From Pseudomonas pseudonitroreducens (lineage in GTDB: Bacteria > Pseudomonadota > Gammaproteobacteria > Pseudomonadales > Pseudomonadaceae), in contig NZ_BQHJ01000014.1 of the NCBI RefSeq assembly GCF_021603645.1, forward strand, positions 62,001 through 126,000: a stretch of 64,000 nucleotides of DNA, read 5' to 3'. Each line of letters begins with the position of its first letter. The stretch's first letter is position 1. Under the pieces are notes generated by a model. That model was not told the origin of the DNA, did no database searches, and saw nothing but the letters and a program-made list of their open reading frames with translations. The position numbers and the translations under genes are program-made. Shown piece after piece: positions 10,178 to 20,281 of this stretch.

Positions 10178-11312
10178 TCTGCATTTCCTGTTGCTGCCAA
10201 TAGCCATAGTTGTTGATCAGATTGTCCAGCAGGAATTTGACCGTTTGCTTTTCTTGCGGCGTTGGCTCGGCTACCGCTTCATTGGACAGGGTGCTATGGC
10301 TGGTGAATTGGATGATGCGATTCAAATAGGCCTGCTTGTCGTCGGGCAGGAGTTCCGACCATTGCGGGTAGCCCAGAAAGCTGGCGGTTTTCTCGTAGAG
10401 GTTGCGCAGCAGTGTGAAGTGATAACGCTCGACCTGATTGGCGGCAATCGCTTGCTCAAGGGTTTTTCTTAGATGCAGGTGATAGGAAAAACTCTTGTTG
10501 GAATCTCCCTTCTTTTCCAAGAGGGCGAAGGTGCCATCCTCGAGCCGCTCCAGTAAATAGCAGGTCTTGGCGTTGAGTTCGTTGTAGAGCACGTTGTAGA
10601 ACAACGGGCTGTGGGTGGTGATGACGAATTTCAGGCCGGGCGGACTGGTCTTGATCAACCCCGCCAGATTGACGGCCAACTCGATCAGGTGGTTTTCATC
10701 CAGTGAGCTCACCGGGTCGTCGATGAATACATATTCTAGTTGGTCGAATTGCCGGGTTTCGCGATTTTCCGGTTCGGCGACATTGAGCGTGCTGATGGCT
10801 TGGTCCAGCAGTGTGTAGAAAACACTCCAAATGAAGTTGCTCTCTTCGCCTTTCGAGATTTTGAGGCTGCCGGAGCTTTCATCGTCGCCACGCTCCAGCG
10901 AGAAGGTGACTTCGGAGAAGTCTTCGCTGAAATGGGGGGTCAATTTGTCGTTGGCATAGTGCTGGAAGTATCTGACGATATTTCCATCCTGCCCCAGATC
11001 CCTGAGCAGCGTGAGCAACCAGTCCGTGAATGAATTAGGTTGAATTCGCAACTTGTACTCAACATCTTGAGTCAGATCGTTATCCCAATAAAACAGGTCC
11101 TCGGTGAAGGCGCTGTAATACAGGATTTTATTGCGCGGCGACTCGGATTGATCAGCAGCCAATCCTTCAGTGTCTCCATTCTTAGGGGCGACTAGCTGCT
11201 TGAACTCACGGGAAAGACGCGTCTTGCCCGAACCGTTGAAGGCGTAGATCAGCAGCACCTTTTTTTCGGTCTCTCCGAGTTGTTTGGCGACTTCCCCGAG
11301 CGTCTTGCCCAT
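10170..11312 (-). CDS. prrC: PrrC-type anticodon nuclease (tRNA-Lys specific), latent toxin of the restriction operon
   Basis: A 380-residue protein that closely resembles E. coli PrrC, the ribonuclease that cuts tRNA-Lys in the anticodon loop when phage T4 disables the EcoprrI restriction enzyme. ABC-type NTPase motifs: Walker A FNGSGKT (25-31), signature KGEESNF (154-160), Walker [12 protein letters not shown] (196-206), H-loop TTHS (232-235). The known catalytic triad Arg320/Glu324/His356 of PrrC appears as Arg303, Glu307 and His339 with identical spacing. The anticodon-recognition stretch [13 protein letters not shown] is at 269-281. Gene order hsdM-hsdS-prrC-hsdR equals the E. coli prr locus. 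Its ATG is 1 bp after the stop of the hsdS 3' half, so its translation probably depends on ribosomes finishing that frame. Confidence 0.93.
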   Translation of the reverse strand: MGKTLGEVAKQLGETEKKVLLIYAFNGSGKTRLSREFKQLVAPKNGDTEGLAADQSESPRNKILYYSAFTEDLFYWDNDLTQDVEYKLRIQPNSFTDWLLTLLRDLGQDGNIVRYFQHYANDKLTPHFSEDFSEVTFSLERGDDESSGSLKISKGEESNFIWSVFYTLLDQAISTLNVAEPENRETRQFDQLEYVFIDDPVSSLDENHLIELAVNLAGLIKTSPPGLKFVITTHSPLFYNVLYNELNAKTCYLLERLEDGTFALLEKKGDSNKSFSYHLHLRKTLEQAIAANQVERYHFTLLRNLYEKTASFLGYPQWSELLPDDKQAYLNRIIQFTSHSTLSNEAVAEPTPQEKQTVKFLLDNLINNYGYWQQQEMQNG

Positions 11313-11313
11313 G

Positions 11314-11896
11314 TTATGCGGCTTCCTCCAACTCCACGAAATTCAATAGCTTGTCGCGGTAATGCGTGTACTGCTTGCGTCGCAGTTCGATTTCATGCGG
11401 CAAGCCTTCGCTGATGGAGTTCGTCAAGGTATTGAATTTATCGAGGATGGCGACGATGCGGTCCTGCTCTTCCCGTGGCGGCACTGGAATACGGATTTTT
11501 GAGAAACCATCAAGCAACAGTCTTTTGACCTTGGTGCGTGCCACATACTTCGCTTTTTCCGAAATGAAGGAAGTTGTCTGCATGCAGTAGGAAACGAACT
11601 TCGGATTCATATCATGGCGAAAGGCATAACAGTCGTCGTGGATGGCTACTTCTTTATCGCCAATCCATGCCGTCGCCTTTCCGACATCGTCGACGGTTTC
11701 TCCGATACCGGTAATGACGACATCGCCAGGTTGGGCATAGCGCAGGGTGCTTGCCATGTCCGACCTGACTCGCGAAATAGCCTTGTCCGTCCATACACCG
11801 TACTGCGTATAGATTTCGCCGTAGTGGATGACATTGATGCCATTTTCCACATAGTCAGCTTTGGTAAATCGACGGCCGCGGATGAATTTTCCTATT

Positions 11897-11910
<14 letters not shown>
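11314..11910 (-). pseudogene. hsdS: HsdS 3' half: second target-recognition domain (out of frame with the 5' half)
   Basis: This segment encodes TRD2 (GINVIHYGEIYTQYGVW) and the C-terminal conserved helix ([17 protein letters not shown]) of an HsdS. It ends EEAA-stop one base before prrC. In this genome it is out of frame with the 5' half because of the 17-copy GCAA tract; with 16 or 19 copies the two join into a 438-residue protein. A tandem ATG-ATG (11910, 11907) overlaps the stop of the 5' frame, so a separate 198-residue half-subunit could be made by re-initiation. It is best regarded as the switched-off part of a phase-variable gene rather than as dead sequence. Confidence 0.85.
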
Positions 11911-12630
<720 letters not shown>

Positions 12631-12634
<4 letters not shown>

Positions 12635-14187
12635 GCTTTAACTTCCCCATCTTCAATCTCGGCCACGATCGCATCAATCTCCGCCCGCAGCTTGTCGATC
12701 CGGGCTACAGTGGTTTTCAGAGCGGCATTGACCTGAGCAATGTCCACCACCTCGCGGTTGTCCTTGGCTTCAACATAGCTGCTCACCGACAGGTTGTAGT
12801 CGTTGGCAGCGATCGCGTCGTAATCCACCGCTTTGGCAAAGTGCTCAATGTCGGCCTTGCTGTCGAATACCTGCATGATCTGTTCGATGTGTTTATCGGA
12901 CAGTTCGTTGTTGTTGGTTTTCTTGTCGAACAGGCCACTGGCATTGATGAACTGGATTTTGGTGTCGGTCTTGTGTTTCGACAGCACTAGGATGTTTACC
13001 GCAATAGTGGTGCCGAAGAACAGGTTGGGCGCAAGCGAAATCACCGTTTCCACATAGTTGTTGTCCACCAGGTATTGGCGGATTTTTTGCTCCGCTCCGC
13101 CACGGTAGAAGATACCGGGGAAGCAGACGATGGCGGCGCGACCTTTGGCCGAAAGGTAGTGCAGCGCGTGCAGCACGAAGGCGAAGTCGGCTTTGGACTT
13201 GGGTGCCAGCACGCCGGCTGGGGCAAAGCGATCGTCGTTGATGAGGGTTGGGTCGTCGCCGCCGATCCACTTCACCGAGTACGGCGGGTTGGATACGATG
13301 GCATCAAAGGGTTTCTCGTCGCCGAAATGCGGGTTCCGCAGCGTGTCGCCCAACTGGATGTTGAATTTGTCGTAGTTGATGTTGTGCAGGAACATGTTCA
13401 TCCGCGCCAGGTTGTACGTGGTGTGGTTGAGTTCCTGGCCGTAGAACCCGTCTTCGATGATATGGGCATCGAAGTGCTTTTTGGCCTGCAGCAGCAGTGA
13501 GCCGGAACCGCAGGCAGGGTCGTAGATCTTGTTGACGCTGGCCTGCTTGTGCATGGCCAGCTGCGCAATCAGCTTGGAGACGTTCTGAGGGGTGAAGAAC
13601 TCGCCGCCGGACTTGCCGGCGTTGGCCGCATAGTTGGAGATAAGGAACTCGTAGGCGTCGCCGAACAGGTCTATGTGGCTGGCGTCGAAGCCGCCGAAGT
13701 CGAGTTCGGCCACACGCCTGAGCACGGCGGCAAGACGGGCGTTCTTTTCCTTGACGGTGTTGCCGAGGCGGTTGCTGGTGGTGTCGAAATCAGCGAACAG
13801 ACCCTTGATGTCGAGCTCGGACGGGTAGCCGCTGGCCGAGCTTTCGATGGCGGCGAAGATGCGAGCTAGATCGGTATTCAGAGTTTCGTTGGCGTTGGCA
13901 CCGGCGGCTACGTTGGCGAACAGCTGGCTGGGATAGATGAAGTAGCCTTTGGTCTTGATGGCATCATCTTTGATGTCCGCAGTGATGACGCCGTCAGGCA
14001 GTCGGGCATAGTCAATGCTGTCATCACCGCCCTCAATGTAGCTGGCGAAGTTCTCGCTAATGAAGCGGTAGAACAAGGTGCCGAGCACGTATTGCTTGAA
14101 ATCCCAGCCGTCGACCGCGCCGCGTACGTCATTGGCTATCTGCCAAATCTGTCGTTGCAAGGCGGCGCGTTGTTGGGTGCTGGTCAT
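12631..14187 (-). CDS. hsdM: Type I restriction-modification methyltransferase HsdM
   Basis: The N6-adenine methyltransferase subunit; two copies join one HsdS to form the modification enzyme. The protein has 518 residues, normal for the type IC group. SAM-binding motif I DPACGSG is at 223-229 and catalytic motif IV NPPY at 300-303. The N-terminal helical domain ([19 protein letters not shown]) is complete. AGGAAC precedes the ATG at 14187. Its stop overlaps the hsdS start by 4 bp. As first gene of the hsd-prrC-hsdR operon its promoter should lie in 14188-14315, where no strong hexamers stand out. Confidence 0.96.
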
Positions 14188-14315
14188 AGGGTTGTTCCTG
14201 TTTCAATTTATCTGGTTTGGCGCAAGCACGAAGCGTGTGCCGAAAATGGGGCAGTTTCTTGTCGAGCAGTTGTTCTGCCTGGTTTATCAGCAAGCTATCC
14301 TCATGTCCGCTCCCA

Positions 14316-14633
14316 TTAATCCAGCACCACCAGGAACTCAGTCGCCAGTGCGGTCGGCTGAACATCCCGAACATTGCGCTGCAGCGATACCAGGCCGTAA
14401 TCGGCCATCATTCTCAGAGTGCGTGACAGGTTCGGTACCTTGCGGCCGCTGAGCTCGGCCAGCTCAGTCAGAGACTTGGGTTGTTGGTCATGGATCAGGC
14501 GCAGCAGGCGGCGGTTGTCGTCCGACAGCACTGCGGCCAGTGATGCCAGAGACGGAAACCAAATACTGGGCGTTTCGCTTCCCTTCGGTGGCGGACCTTC
14601 TGGCTGTCGGATACCCACAATGCAGCGCTTCAT
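14316..14633 (-). CDS. HVO_A0114-family winged-helix DNA-binding protein (antitoxin-like), without toxin partner
   Basis: A 105-residue protein with the pattern of the HVO_A0114 (TumA-like) family: MKRCIVGIRQ start, IWFPSLASLAAVLSDDNRRLLRLI, and a helix-turn-helix LTELAELSGRKVPNLSRTLRMM. Members usually pair with a TumE-type toxin encoded just upstream. Here only 140 bp of non-coding sequence separates it from the integrase end and no toxin gene is visible. It may be an orphan antitoxin or a regulator of the downstream hsd operon, which begins 128 bp away on the same strand. The start at 14633 is chosen by family resemblance over 14663. Confidence 0.72.
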   Translation of the reverse strand: MKRCIVGIRQPEGPPPKGSETPSIWFPSLASLAAVLSDDNRRLLRLIHDQQPKSLTELAELSGRKVPNLSRTLRMMADYGLVSLQRNVRDVQPTALATEFLVVLD

Positions 14634-14800
14634 GATCGCGAATCCAATGACACGTTGATTCAAAATTGTATCAGTATCTGATAATCATCGTCGATCACAA
14701 ATGCTTGCCAAAAAGGAAAAGGCAGAGGCAAGGGAATGGCAACCCAGGGGTAACGGCCCTACCCAAAAAAGGGAAAAGGCCACCAACGCCTCGGCCGGAC

Positions 14801-15991
14801 TCACACCACCAAATTGGCCGACGGTGCCAGCCCGTCGATATAGTCCGCCCATGCCTGCAACATCTCCCGCCGCTGCTCGGCATACTCCGCCCGGTTGTAG
14901 ACGCCACGCACGCCGCCGATGGTGTGGTTCAGCGCTTTTTCCACCACATCCGAAACCCAGCCCTGTTCGTGCAGCAGCGTCGATGCGGTACGTCGCAGGT
15001 CATGGATCGTGAAGGCGGGGATCTCCTGCCCCTGCAATGACACCTTCAGCGCCTGGTTCAGCGCATTGTTGGCGAAGGGCTTGGCCAGGGTGCCACGTCC
15101 CGGCAATACCCAGTCACTACTGCTGGCCAGCGGCTTGAGTTCCTTGAACAGTGTCTGCGCCTGGGTGGACAGGTAGACGATGTGCGGCTTGCCGGTCTTG
15201 GAGTTCTCAACCGGAATGTGCCATTCGCCTTCGTCCAGATGCACGTCCTTCCACTGCGCCAGCATCAGTTCGGACTTGCGCACCAGGGTCATCAGGATCA
15301 ACTGGAAGGCGATCTTGAACTGGCGACGGATGTTGGAAGCCTGCATGGCGCGCAGGAACTGCCGGATTTCGTCCGGCGTCAGCGCCCGTTCGCGGGCGGC
15401 GGCGCGGTAGACGTGCCGCATCGGCAGGGCCATGACCGGGTTGGCCTGGATCAGGCCGCAGGTCAGCGCGTAATCGAACATGCGCTTGAGCAGGCCGCGC
15501 ACCTGGCCGGCGGCGGCATCGAAGCCTTGTTCCTTCTTGCGCCAGATGGCGCTGCGCACATCCTCGGCGGTAATGTCCCGGACCGGCTTGCTGCCGATGT
15601 GCGGCAGGATGTCCTTCTCCAGGTAGCGGCGAGGCATGGTCACATCCTTGCGGTCGCGCGACTGGATGTCCTTGAAGAAGCGTTCGGCGAAGTCGGCCAC
15701 GGTGGCATCTTCTGCGCCGGCCACTTTCTCCTGTTGCTTTTTCTGTGCTGGAGACTGGCCCAGCGCCACCAGATGTGCCGCCTCATCCCGCTTCAGGCGG
15801 GCGTTCTTCAGGGTAAGGGCGGGGTACTTGCCGAGTGTGAGCTTTTCCCGTTTGCCATCCAGCCGATAGCGGTAACGCCAGACGATGCTGCCACTCGGCA
15901 GCACTTCTACGTACAGCCCGCGATCGTCACTGACGATGTACGAGGCATCCTTCGGCTTGAGCGCCTTGAGTGCGGTGTCTGTGAGAGACAT
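14801..15991 (-). CDS. int: Island integrase: P4-type tyrosine recombinase
   Basis: Site-specific recombinase of 396 residues that should catalyse insertion and excision at the mnmE end. It has the N-terminal DUF4102-type arm-binding domain (MSLTDTALKALKPKDASYIV, then GLYVEVLPSGSIVWRYRYR) typical of P4-like integrases. The catalytic box I region is LMTLVRKSELMLAQW. HxxR appears in IHDLRRTASTLLH, the later His in LNHTIGGVRGVY, and Tyr in that same VYNRAEY segment. AGGAGG precedes the ATG at 15991, but both lie within a TGGACCC-TCCTTT-GGGTCCA palindrome that could hide the ribosome site. The gene is oriented as mnmE and lies next to the right attachment site. Confidence 0.92.
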   Translation of the reverse strand: MSLTDTALKALKPKDASYIVSDDRGLYVEVLPSGSIVWRYRYRLDGKREKLTLGKYPALTLKNARLKRDEAAHLVALGQSPAQKKQQEKVAGAEDATVADFAERFFKDIQSRDRKDVTMPRRYLEKDILPHIGSKPVRDITAEDVRSAIWRKKEQGFDAAAGQVRGLLKRMFDYALTCGLIQANPVMALPMRHVYRAAARERALTPDEIRQFLRAMQASNIRRQFKIAFQLILMTLVRKSELMLAQWKDVHLDEGEWHIPVENSKTGKPHIVYLSTQAQTLFKELKPLASSSDWVLPGRGTLAKPFANNALNQALKVSLQGQEIPAFTIHDLRRTASTLLHEQGWVSDVVEKALNHTIGGVRGVYNRAEYAEQRREMLQAWADYIDGLAPSANLVV

Positions 15992-16170
15992 GGACCCTCC
16001 TTTGGGTCCATGAAAGTCAATAGTCAGGCTATTCGGTGAGCTTGGACCCATATATGGACCCGAATAGCGATGGCTTTGACTGTATCACCGAATCACTCAA
16101 TAGACAAAAATCCCTTTATTTATGCGGCTCACAGGCACATCAGCAGACTTCGGTGGACCTCCATGGACCC
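15991..16170 (+). repeat. TGGACCY repeats at the right island end (candidate integrase arm-type sites)
   Basis: TGGACC heptamers lie at 15991-15997, 16043-16049, 16055-16061, 16154-16160 and 16164-16170 on the plus strand, and inverted (GGGTCCA) at 16004-16010. The pair 16043/16055 has the same 12-bp spacing as the left-end pair. The first and the inverted copy form a palindrome over the integrase ribosome-binding site, so integrase binding here could also control its own synthesis. Nothing else is seen in 15992-16174. Confidence 0.55.
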
Positions 16171-16174
16171 CACA

Positions 16175-16194
16175 TCACTTCCCGATGCAGAAGC
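16175..16194. repeat. attR: right direct repeat, within the 3' end of mnmE
   Basis: These are the last codons of mnmE (FCIGK-stop, TGA at 16177-16175). This copy matches the left repeat at 18 of 20 bases. The integrase gene begins 184 bp away on the island side. Confidence 0.85.
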
Positions 16195-17542
16195 TGGAGA
16201 AGATCCGGCCCAGCAGGTCGTCCGGCGTAAAGGCCCCGGTAATCTCCCCCAACGCTTGCTGCGCTTGACGCAGATCCTCGGCCAGCAGTTCGCCCGCGCC
16301 GCTCAGGGTGAGCTGTGCGCGGCCGTGCTCGAGGCTGTCTCCAGCCAGGCGCAGGGCTTCCAGATGGCGGCGGCGGGCGCTGAAGCTGCTCTCGGCAGTC
16401 TGTTCGAAGCCCATGCAGGCCTTGAGATGTTCGCGCAGCAGGTCCAGGCCACTGCCCGAGCGGGCGGACAAGGTGATGGTGACGTGGCCGTCGGCGCTCT
16501 CTTCGAGAGAGATGTTCTCTGTGGATAAATCCGCCTTGTTGCGGATCAGGGTCACGTGCGCCGGGTTTGGGCGGCGGTCGAGGAATTCAGGCCACAGGGC
16601 GAAGGGATCGCTGGCTTCCGGCGCTGTGGAGTCCACGACCAGGAGCACTCGATCTGCTTCGTTGATAGCCTTGAGCGCGCGTTCCACGCCGATCTTTTCC
16701 ACATGGTCATCGGTACTGCGCAGGCCCGCGGTATCGATGATGTGCAGTGGCATGCCGTCGATGTGGATATGTTCGCGCAGAACGTCGCGGGTGGTGCCGG
16801 CGATATCGGTGACGATGGCCGCCTCGCGGCCCGCCAGGGCGTTCAGCAGGCTGGATTTGCCGGCATTGGGACGTCCGGCGATCACCACGGTCATGCCGTC
16901 GCGCAACAGCGCACCTTGGCCCGCTTCACGCAGCACTGAAGCAAGCTCGGCGCGCACCGCATCCAGTTGTGAGAGTACGTGCCCATCGGCGAGGAAGTCG
17001 ATTTCCTCTTCGGGAAAGTCGATGGCGGCCTCGACGTACATGCGCAGCCTGATCAGTTGGTCGGTGAGGCTATGCACACGGCGGGAAAACTCGCCCTGCA
17101 GCGAGCGCACGGCATTGCGTGCGGCCTGGGCAGAGCTGGCCTCGATGAGGTCGGCAATAGCTTCGGCCTGGGCCAGGTCCAACTTGTCGTTGAGGAAGGC
17201 ACGCTCGCTGAACTCGCCGGGGCGTGCCTGGCGTGCGCCCAGCTCCAGACAGCGCTGCAGCAGCATGTCCATCACCACCGGACCGCCGTGCCCCTGCAAC
17301 TCGAGTACATCCTCGCCGGTGAAGGAATTCGGGCCGGGGAAGTACAGCAGCAGGCCTTCGTCGATGACCTCGCCGTCATCGGCGTGGAACGGCCCATAGT
17401 GGGCGTAGCGCGGCTGGGGCTCGCGGCCGCTGAGGGTGATTGCCATGGCGCGCGCGCGTGGACCGGAGACGCGGACGATGCCCACTCCGCCACGGCCCTG
17501 GGCGGTGGCAACGGCGGCGATGGTTTCACGGGCTGCATTCAT
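16175..17542 (-). CDS. mnmE: tRNA modification GTPase MnmE (TrmE, ThdF)
   Basis: GTPase partner of MnmG in wobble-uridine modification. The protein has 455 residues. The N-terminal formyl-THF-binding domain begins [21 protein letters not shown]. The central G domain has G1 [14 protein letters not shown], switch DIAGTTRD, G3 DTAGLR and G4 NKAD. It ends with the invariant FCIGK. ATG at 17542 is the start by comparison with family length; an upstream ATG at 17611 would add 23 unlikely residues. The last codons are the island's attachment site, so the gene was preserved by the insertion. A perfect DnaA box (TTATCCACA, 17588-17596) lies 46 bp upstream of the start. Confidence 0.97.
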   Translation of the reverse strand: MNAARETIAAVATAQGRGGVGIVRVSGPRARAMAITLSGREPQPRYAHYGPFHADDGEVIDEGLLLYFPGPNSFTGEDVLELQGHGGPVVMDMLLQRCLELGARQARPGEFSERAFLNDKLDLAQAEAIADLIEASSAQAARNAVRSLQGEFSRRVHSLTDQLIRLRMYVEAAIDFPEEEIDFLADGHVLSQLDAVRAELASVLREAGQGALLRDGMTVVIAGRPNAGKSSLLNALAGREAAIVTDIAGTTRDVLREHIHIDGMPLHIIDTAGLRSTDDHVEKIGVERALKAINEADRVLLVVDSTAPEASDPFALWPEFLDRRPNPAHVTLIRNKADLSTENISLEESADGHVTITLSARSGSGLDLLREHLKACMGFEQTAESSFSARRRHLEALRLAGDSLEHGRAQLTLSGAGELLAEDLRQAQQALGEITGAFTPDDLLGRIFSSFCIGK

Positions 17543-17587
17543 CTTGGCGGTCTCGCGGTGGTTGTCATGGCTTGCCGGCAAGCAAGT

Positions 17588-17596
17588 TATCCACAT
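17588..17596 (+). promoter_or_regulatory. Perfect DnaA box upstream of mnmE
   Basis: TTATCCACA lies between the yidC terminator and the mnmE start. It may link mnmE expression to DnaA or may be a stray site of the origin region. Confidence 0.4.
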
Positions 17597-17600
17597 AGCA

Positions 17601-17624
17601 AAACGCCCCACGAGGGGGCGTCTT
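17601..17624 (-). terminator. Intrinsic terminator downstream of yidC
   Basis: Stem ACGCCCC (17604-17610) / GGGGCGT (17616-17622) with loop ACGAG. Read on the minus strand it is followed by TTTTG. It sits 25 bp after the yidC stop and separates yidC from mnmE. Confidence 0.8.
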
Positions 17625-17648
17625 GTTGATCGGCATCAGACTGCGATA

Positions 17649-19397
17649 TCAGGCAGAAGCCTTCTTCGTTGCCGCTTCGATCCGACGGGTAATGTACCAC
17701 TGCTGTGCGATGGACAGGCAGTTGTTCACAACCCAGTACAGGACCAGACCGGCCGGGAACCACAGGAAGAAGAAGGTGAAGATGATCGGCATCAGCTTCA
17801 TCACCTTGGCCTGCATGGGGTCCGGCGGCGTCGGGTTGAGCATCTGCTGAACCAGCATGGTGGCGCCCATGATGATTGGCAGGATGAAGAACGGATCCTT
17901 CACCGAGAGGTCGACGATCCAGCCCAGCCACGGAGCCTGGCGCATCTCGACGCTTTCCAGAAGCACCCAGTACAGCGAGAGGAAGACTGGCATCTGCACC
18001 AGGATCGGCAGGCAGCCGCCCAGCGGATTGATCTTCTCTTTCTTGTACAGCTCCATCATCGCCTGGGACATCTTCTGGCGATCATCGCCGTGCTGTTCCT
18101 TCAGGGCAGCCAGTTTCGGCGACACGGCGCGCATGCGGGCCATGGAGCGGTAGCTGGCGGCGGACAGCGGGAAGAAGGCCAGTTTGATGACGATGGTCAG
18201 GAAGATGATCGACCAGCCCCAGTTACCCACCAGGTTGTGGATATGTTGCAGCAGCCAGAAGATCGGCTGGGCAATGAACCACAGCGGGCCGTAGTCAACG
18301 GTCAGTTCCAGGCCCGGGGAGAGTTCCTTCAGGTAAGCCTGCAGTTTCGGGCCGGCATACAGAGTCAGACTGGTTTCGCCCTTGGCACCCGGCGCAACGC
18401 TCAGGTTCGGACCGGTGTAGCCGACGATGTAGTTGCCCTGGGCATCCTTGCGGGTCATCACGCTGTGGGTATCGCCCTTGGCGGGCACCCAGGCGGTAAC
18501 GAAGTAGTGCTGCAGCCAGGCTACCCAGCCACCCTGGACGGTTTCCTTGAACTGCTCCTTGTCCATGTCCTTCATGGACACTTTCACGTAGGGCTTTTCA
18601 GGGGTCCAGACAGCGGCGCCGAGGTAGGTCGATACGCCGGTCGCAGTGGTGGAGGACGGATCGACGCTGGCGTCACGCTTGAGCTGGGCGAACAGCGAGG
18701 CGTTCCACGGCTTGTCGCTCTGGTTGTCGATCAGGTAGGTCACGCCCACCTGATAGGCATTGGGGTTGATGCACTCGAGCTTCTTCTGGGCCTTTTCCTT
18801 CTCGGTGCAGTCGTTTTTCAGGCCGCGGTGGAAGGTGAAGCGCTTGATGTAGTTGACGCCATCCTGTGCATAAGTCAGGTCGACGACCATCTGGTCCTGG
18901 CCATCGGCCAGTTCATACACCGGCTTGGCCGAAGCGTAGAGCGGGCGACCGCTGGCGGCGGCATCCGGGCCATTGGCACCGGTCAGGCCGCTCTGGGCCA
19001 GGTAGGTGCGCTGGTTGTCACGCTCGAACAGCGGGAACGGCACGTCCGGGCGATCCTGGCGCAGCGGGTACTGGGTCAGGCCGAGCTTGATCACGTCGCC
19101 GCCGCGCGGGTCGATGGTCAGGTCAAGGACATCGGTCTTCACGCGGATCAGCTGTTCGCTGGCTGCCGCAGGTTTCTGCTCGTTGGGCAGGGCAGCCTGG
19201 GCGTTCTGCGTGCTGGGTACGTCGGCATTGGCCGCGTTGCCGGCTGGCACGGAAGTGTCCGGCAGGCCTTCAGTCTGGTTGAAGGTCGCGGTCTGTGCCG
19301 GCAGTTCGGGCTGGCCGTAGTCCTTGTTCCACTGGAGTACCAGCGCATAGGACACGATTGCCAGGGCGACGAATAGGATTGAACGTTTGATGTCCAT
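17649..19397 (-). CDS. yidC: Membrane protein insertase YidC
   Basis: Inner-membrane insertase that integrates proteins alone or with SecYEG. The protein has 582 residues. An N-terminal membrane anchor (RSILFVALAIVSYALVLQW) is followed by the large periplasmic beta domain. The conserved C-terminal core has about five membrane segments, with the hallmark INPLGGCLPILVQMPVFLSL. ATG at 19397 (MDIKRS) is the universal family start; the open frame extends upstream to 19472 but overlaps yidD. It follows yidD with a 2-bp gap, in the conserved order rpmH-rnpA-yidD-yidC. Confidence 0.97.
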   Translation of the reverse strand: MDIKRSILFVALAIVSYALVLQWNKDYGQPELPAQTATFNQTEGLPDTSVPAGNAANADVPSTQNAQAALPNEQKPAAASEQLIRVKTDVLDLTIDPRGGDVIKLGLTQYPLRQDRPDVPFPLFERDNQRTYLAQSGLTGANGPDAAASGRPLYASAKPVYELADGQDQMVVDLTYAQDGVNYIKRFTFHRGLKNDCTEKEKAQKKLECINPNAYQVGVTYLIDNQSDKPWNASLFAQLKRDASVDPSSTTATGVSTYLGAAVWTPEKPYVKVSMKDMDKEQFKETVQGGWVAWLQHYFVTAWVPAKGDTHSVMTRKDAQGNYIVGYTGPNLSVAPGAKGETSLTLYAGPKLQAYLKELSPGLELTVDYGPLWFIAQPIFWLLQHIHNLVGNWGWSIIFLTIVIKLAFFPLSAASYRSMARMRAVSPKLAALKEQHGDDRQKMSQAMMELYKKEKINPLGGCLPILVQMPVFLSLYWVLLESVEMRQAPWLGWIVDLSVKDPFFILPIIMGATMLVQQMLNPTPPDPMQAKVMKLMPIIFTFFFLWFPAGLVLYWVVNNCLSIAQQWYITRRIEAATKKASA

Positions 19398-19399
19398 GG

Positions 19400-19648
19400 T
19401 TACTCGGCCGTCGAGGAAGGGGCGGGCTTGGAAGGATCTGGCGGTACCGGATCGTAGCCACCGGGATGCCACGGATGGCAGCGGCCGAGGCGACGAGCGG
19501 CCAGCCAGCCACCACGCAGGAAGCCATGGGTTTCAATGGCTTCCTGCGCGTAGCAGGAACAGCTGGGGTAGAAACGACAGTGCCTGCCCATCATGGGACT
19601 GATGGCGTAGCGGTAAAACTGGATCAGTAACAGCGCCAGTCTACGCAT
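19400..19648 (-). CDS. yidD: Membrane protein insertion efficiency factor YidD
   Basis: A small (82-residue) protein that aids YidC-dependent membrane insertion. It has the family motif [19 protein letters not shown] with its three cysteines and a proline-rich tail. The start ATG at 19648 ([18 protein letters not shown]) overlaps the end of rnpA by 8 bp. Confidence 0.94.
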   Translation of the reverse strand: MRRLALLLIQFYRYAISPMMGRHCRFYPSCSCYAQEAIETHGFLRGGWLAARRLGRCHPWHPGGYDPVPPDPSKPAPSSTAE

Positions 19649-20048
19649 GGGAACTGTCGGCCACTCCCGGAGATTCTGTCGAAGGTTCCGGGCTGGGTCG
19701 GTTGCGCAACAGGCGCTTCCAGAGCTTGCCGAACTGCTGGTGCAGTTCTTCATTCTCCAGATCACCAAGTCCCTTGCGCGCGATCACCACGATATCCAGG
19801 CCAGCCAGCTTCTGCTGGTTATGGCGGAAGGATTCACGGAGAAGGCGTTTGAGGCGGTTGCGCTCGACAGCGAGCTTGACGTTCTTCTTGCCGATCACCA
19901 GGCCCAGACGGGGGTGATCGAGACCGTTTTCGCGCGCCAGCAGCAGGATGTGCTTGCCGGGAACCTTGGAGGTGGGGGAGTCGAAGACTGCTGTGAATTG
20001 CCGGGCTGTCAGAAGACGTTTATCCCGACTGAAATCTCGACTCACCAC
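19641..20048 (-). CDS. rnpA: Ribonuclease P protein component RnpA
   Basis: Protein subunit of RNase P, which matures the 5' ends of tRNAs with the catalytic RNA. The protein has 135 residues. The RNA-binding signature [15 protein letters not shown] is intact, as is the [17 protein letters not shown] lead-in. The start is GTG at 20048 (MVSRDF), followed by a second GTG at 20045; the first matches the P. aeruginosa protein. It lies 14 bp downstream of rpmH and is surely co-transcribed with it. Confidence 0.95.
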   Translation of the reverse strand: MVSRDFSRDKRLLTARQFTAVFDSPTSKVPGKHILLLARENGLDHPRLGLVIGKKNVKLAVERNRLKRLLRESFRHNQQKLAGLDIVVIARKGLGDLENEELHQQFGKLWKRLLRNRPSPEPSTESPGVADSSHA

Positions 20049-20062
20049 CTGTGTCAGGCAAA

Positions 20063-20197
20063 TCAGACGGTCAGACGCTTGCGGCCCTTGGCGCGACGAC
20101 GCGACAGAACCTGACGACCGTTCTTGGTGGCCATGCGAGCGCGGAAGCCGTGCACGCGAGCGCGCTTGAGGGTGCTGGGTTGGAAAGTACGTTTCAT
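20063..20197 (-). CDS. rpmH: 50S ribosomal protein L34
   Basis: A 44-residue ribosomal protein that reads [18 protein letters not shown] at the start and ends [12 protein letters not shown]. It is the first gene of the rpmH-rnpA-yidD-yidC operon; its promoter must lie in 20198-20290, beside the origin. Confidence 0.97.
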
Positions 20198-20281
20198 GAT
20201 TCGGTACCTGGGTTTGACGACATGAGGTCGCAGTGACCCCGTTTAAAGAGACCGGCGATTCTAGTGAAATCAGGCGGTCAG

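Noticed and set aside
14129-14374. 81-codon frame overlapping the hsdM start as a toxin partner of the HVO_A0114 protein
   Set aside because: It overlaps both neighbours, has no TumE-like pattern and lies downstream instead of upstream of the antitoxin-like gene.
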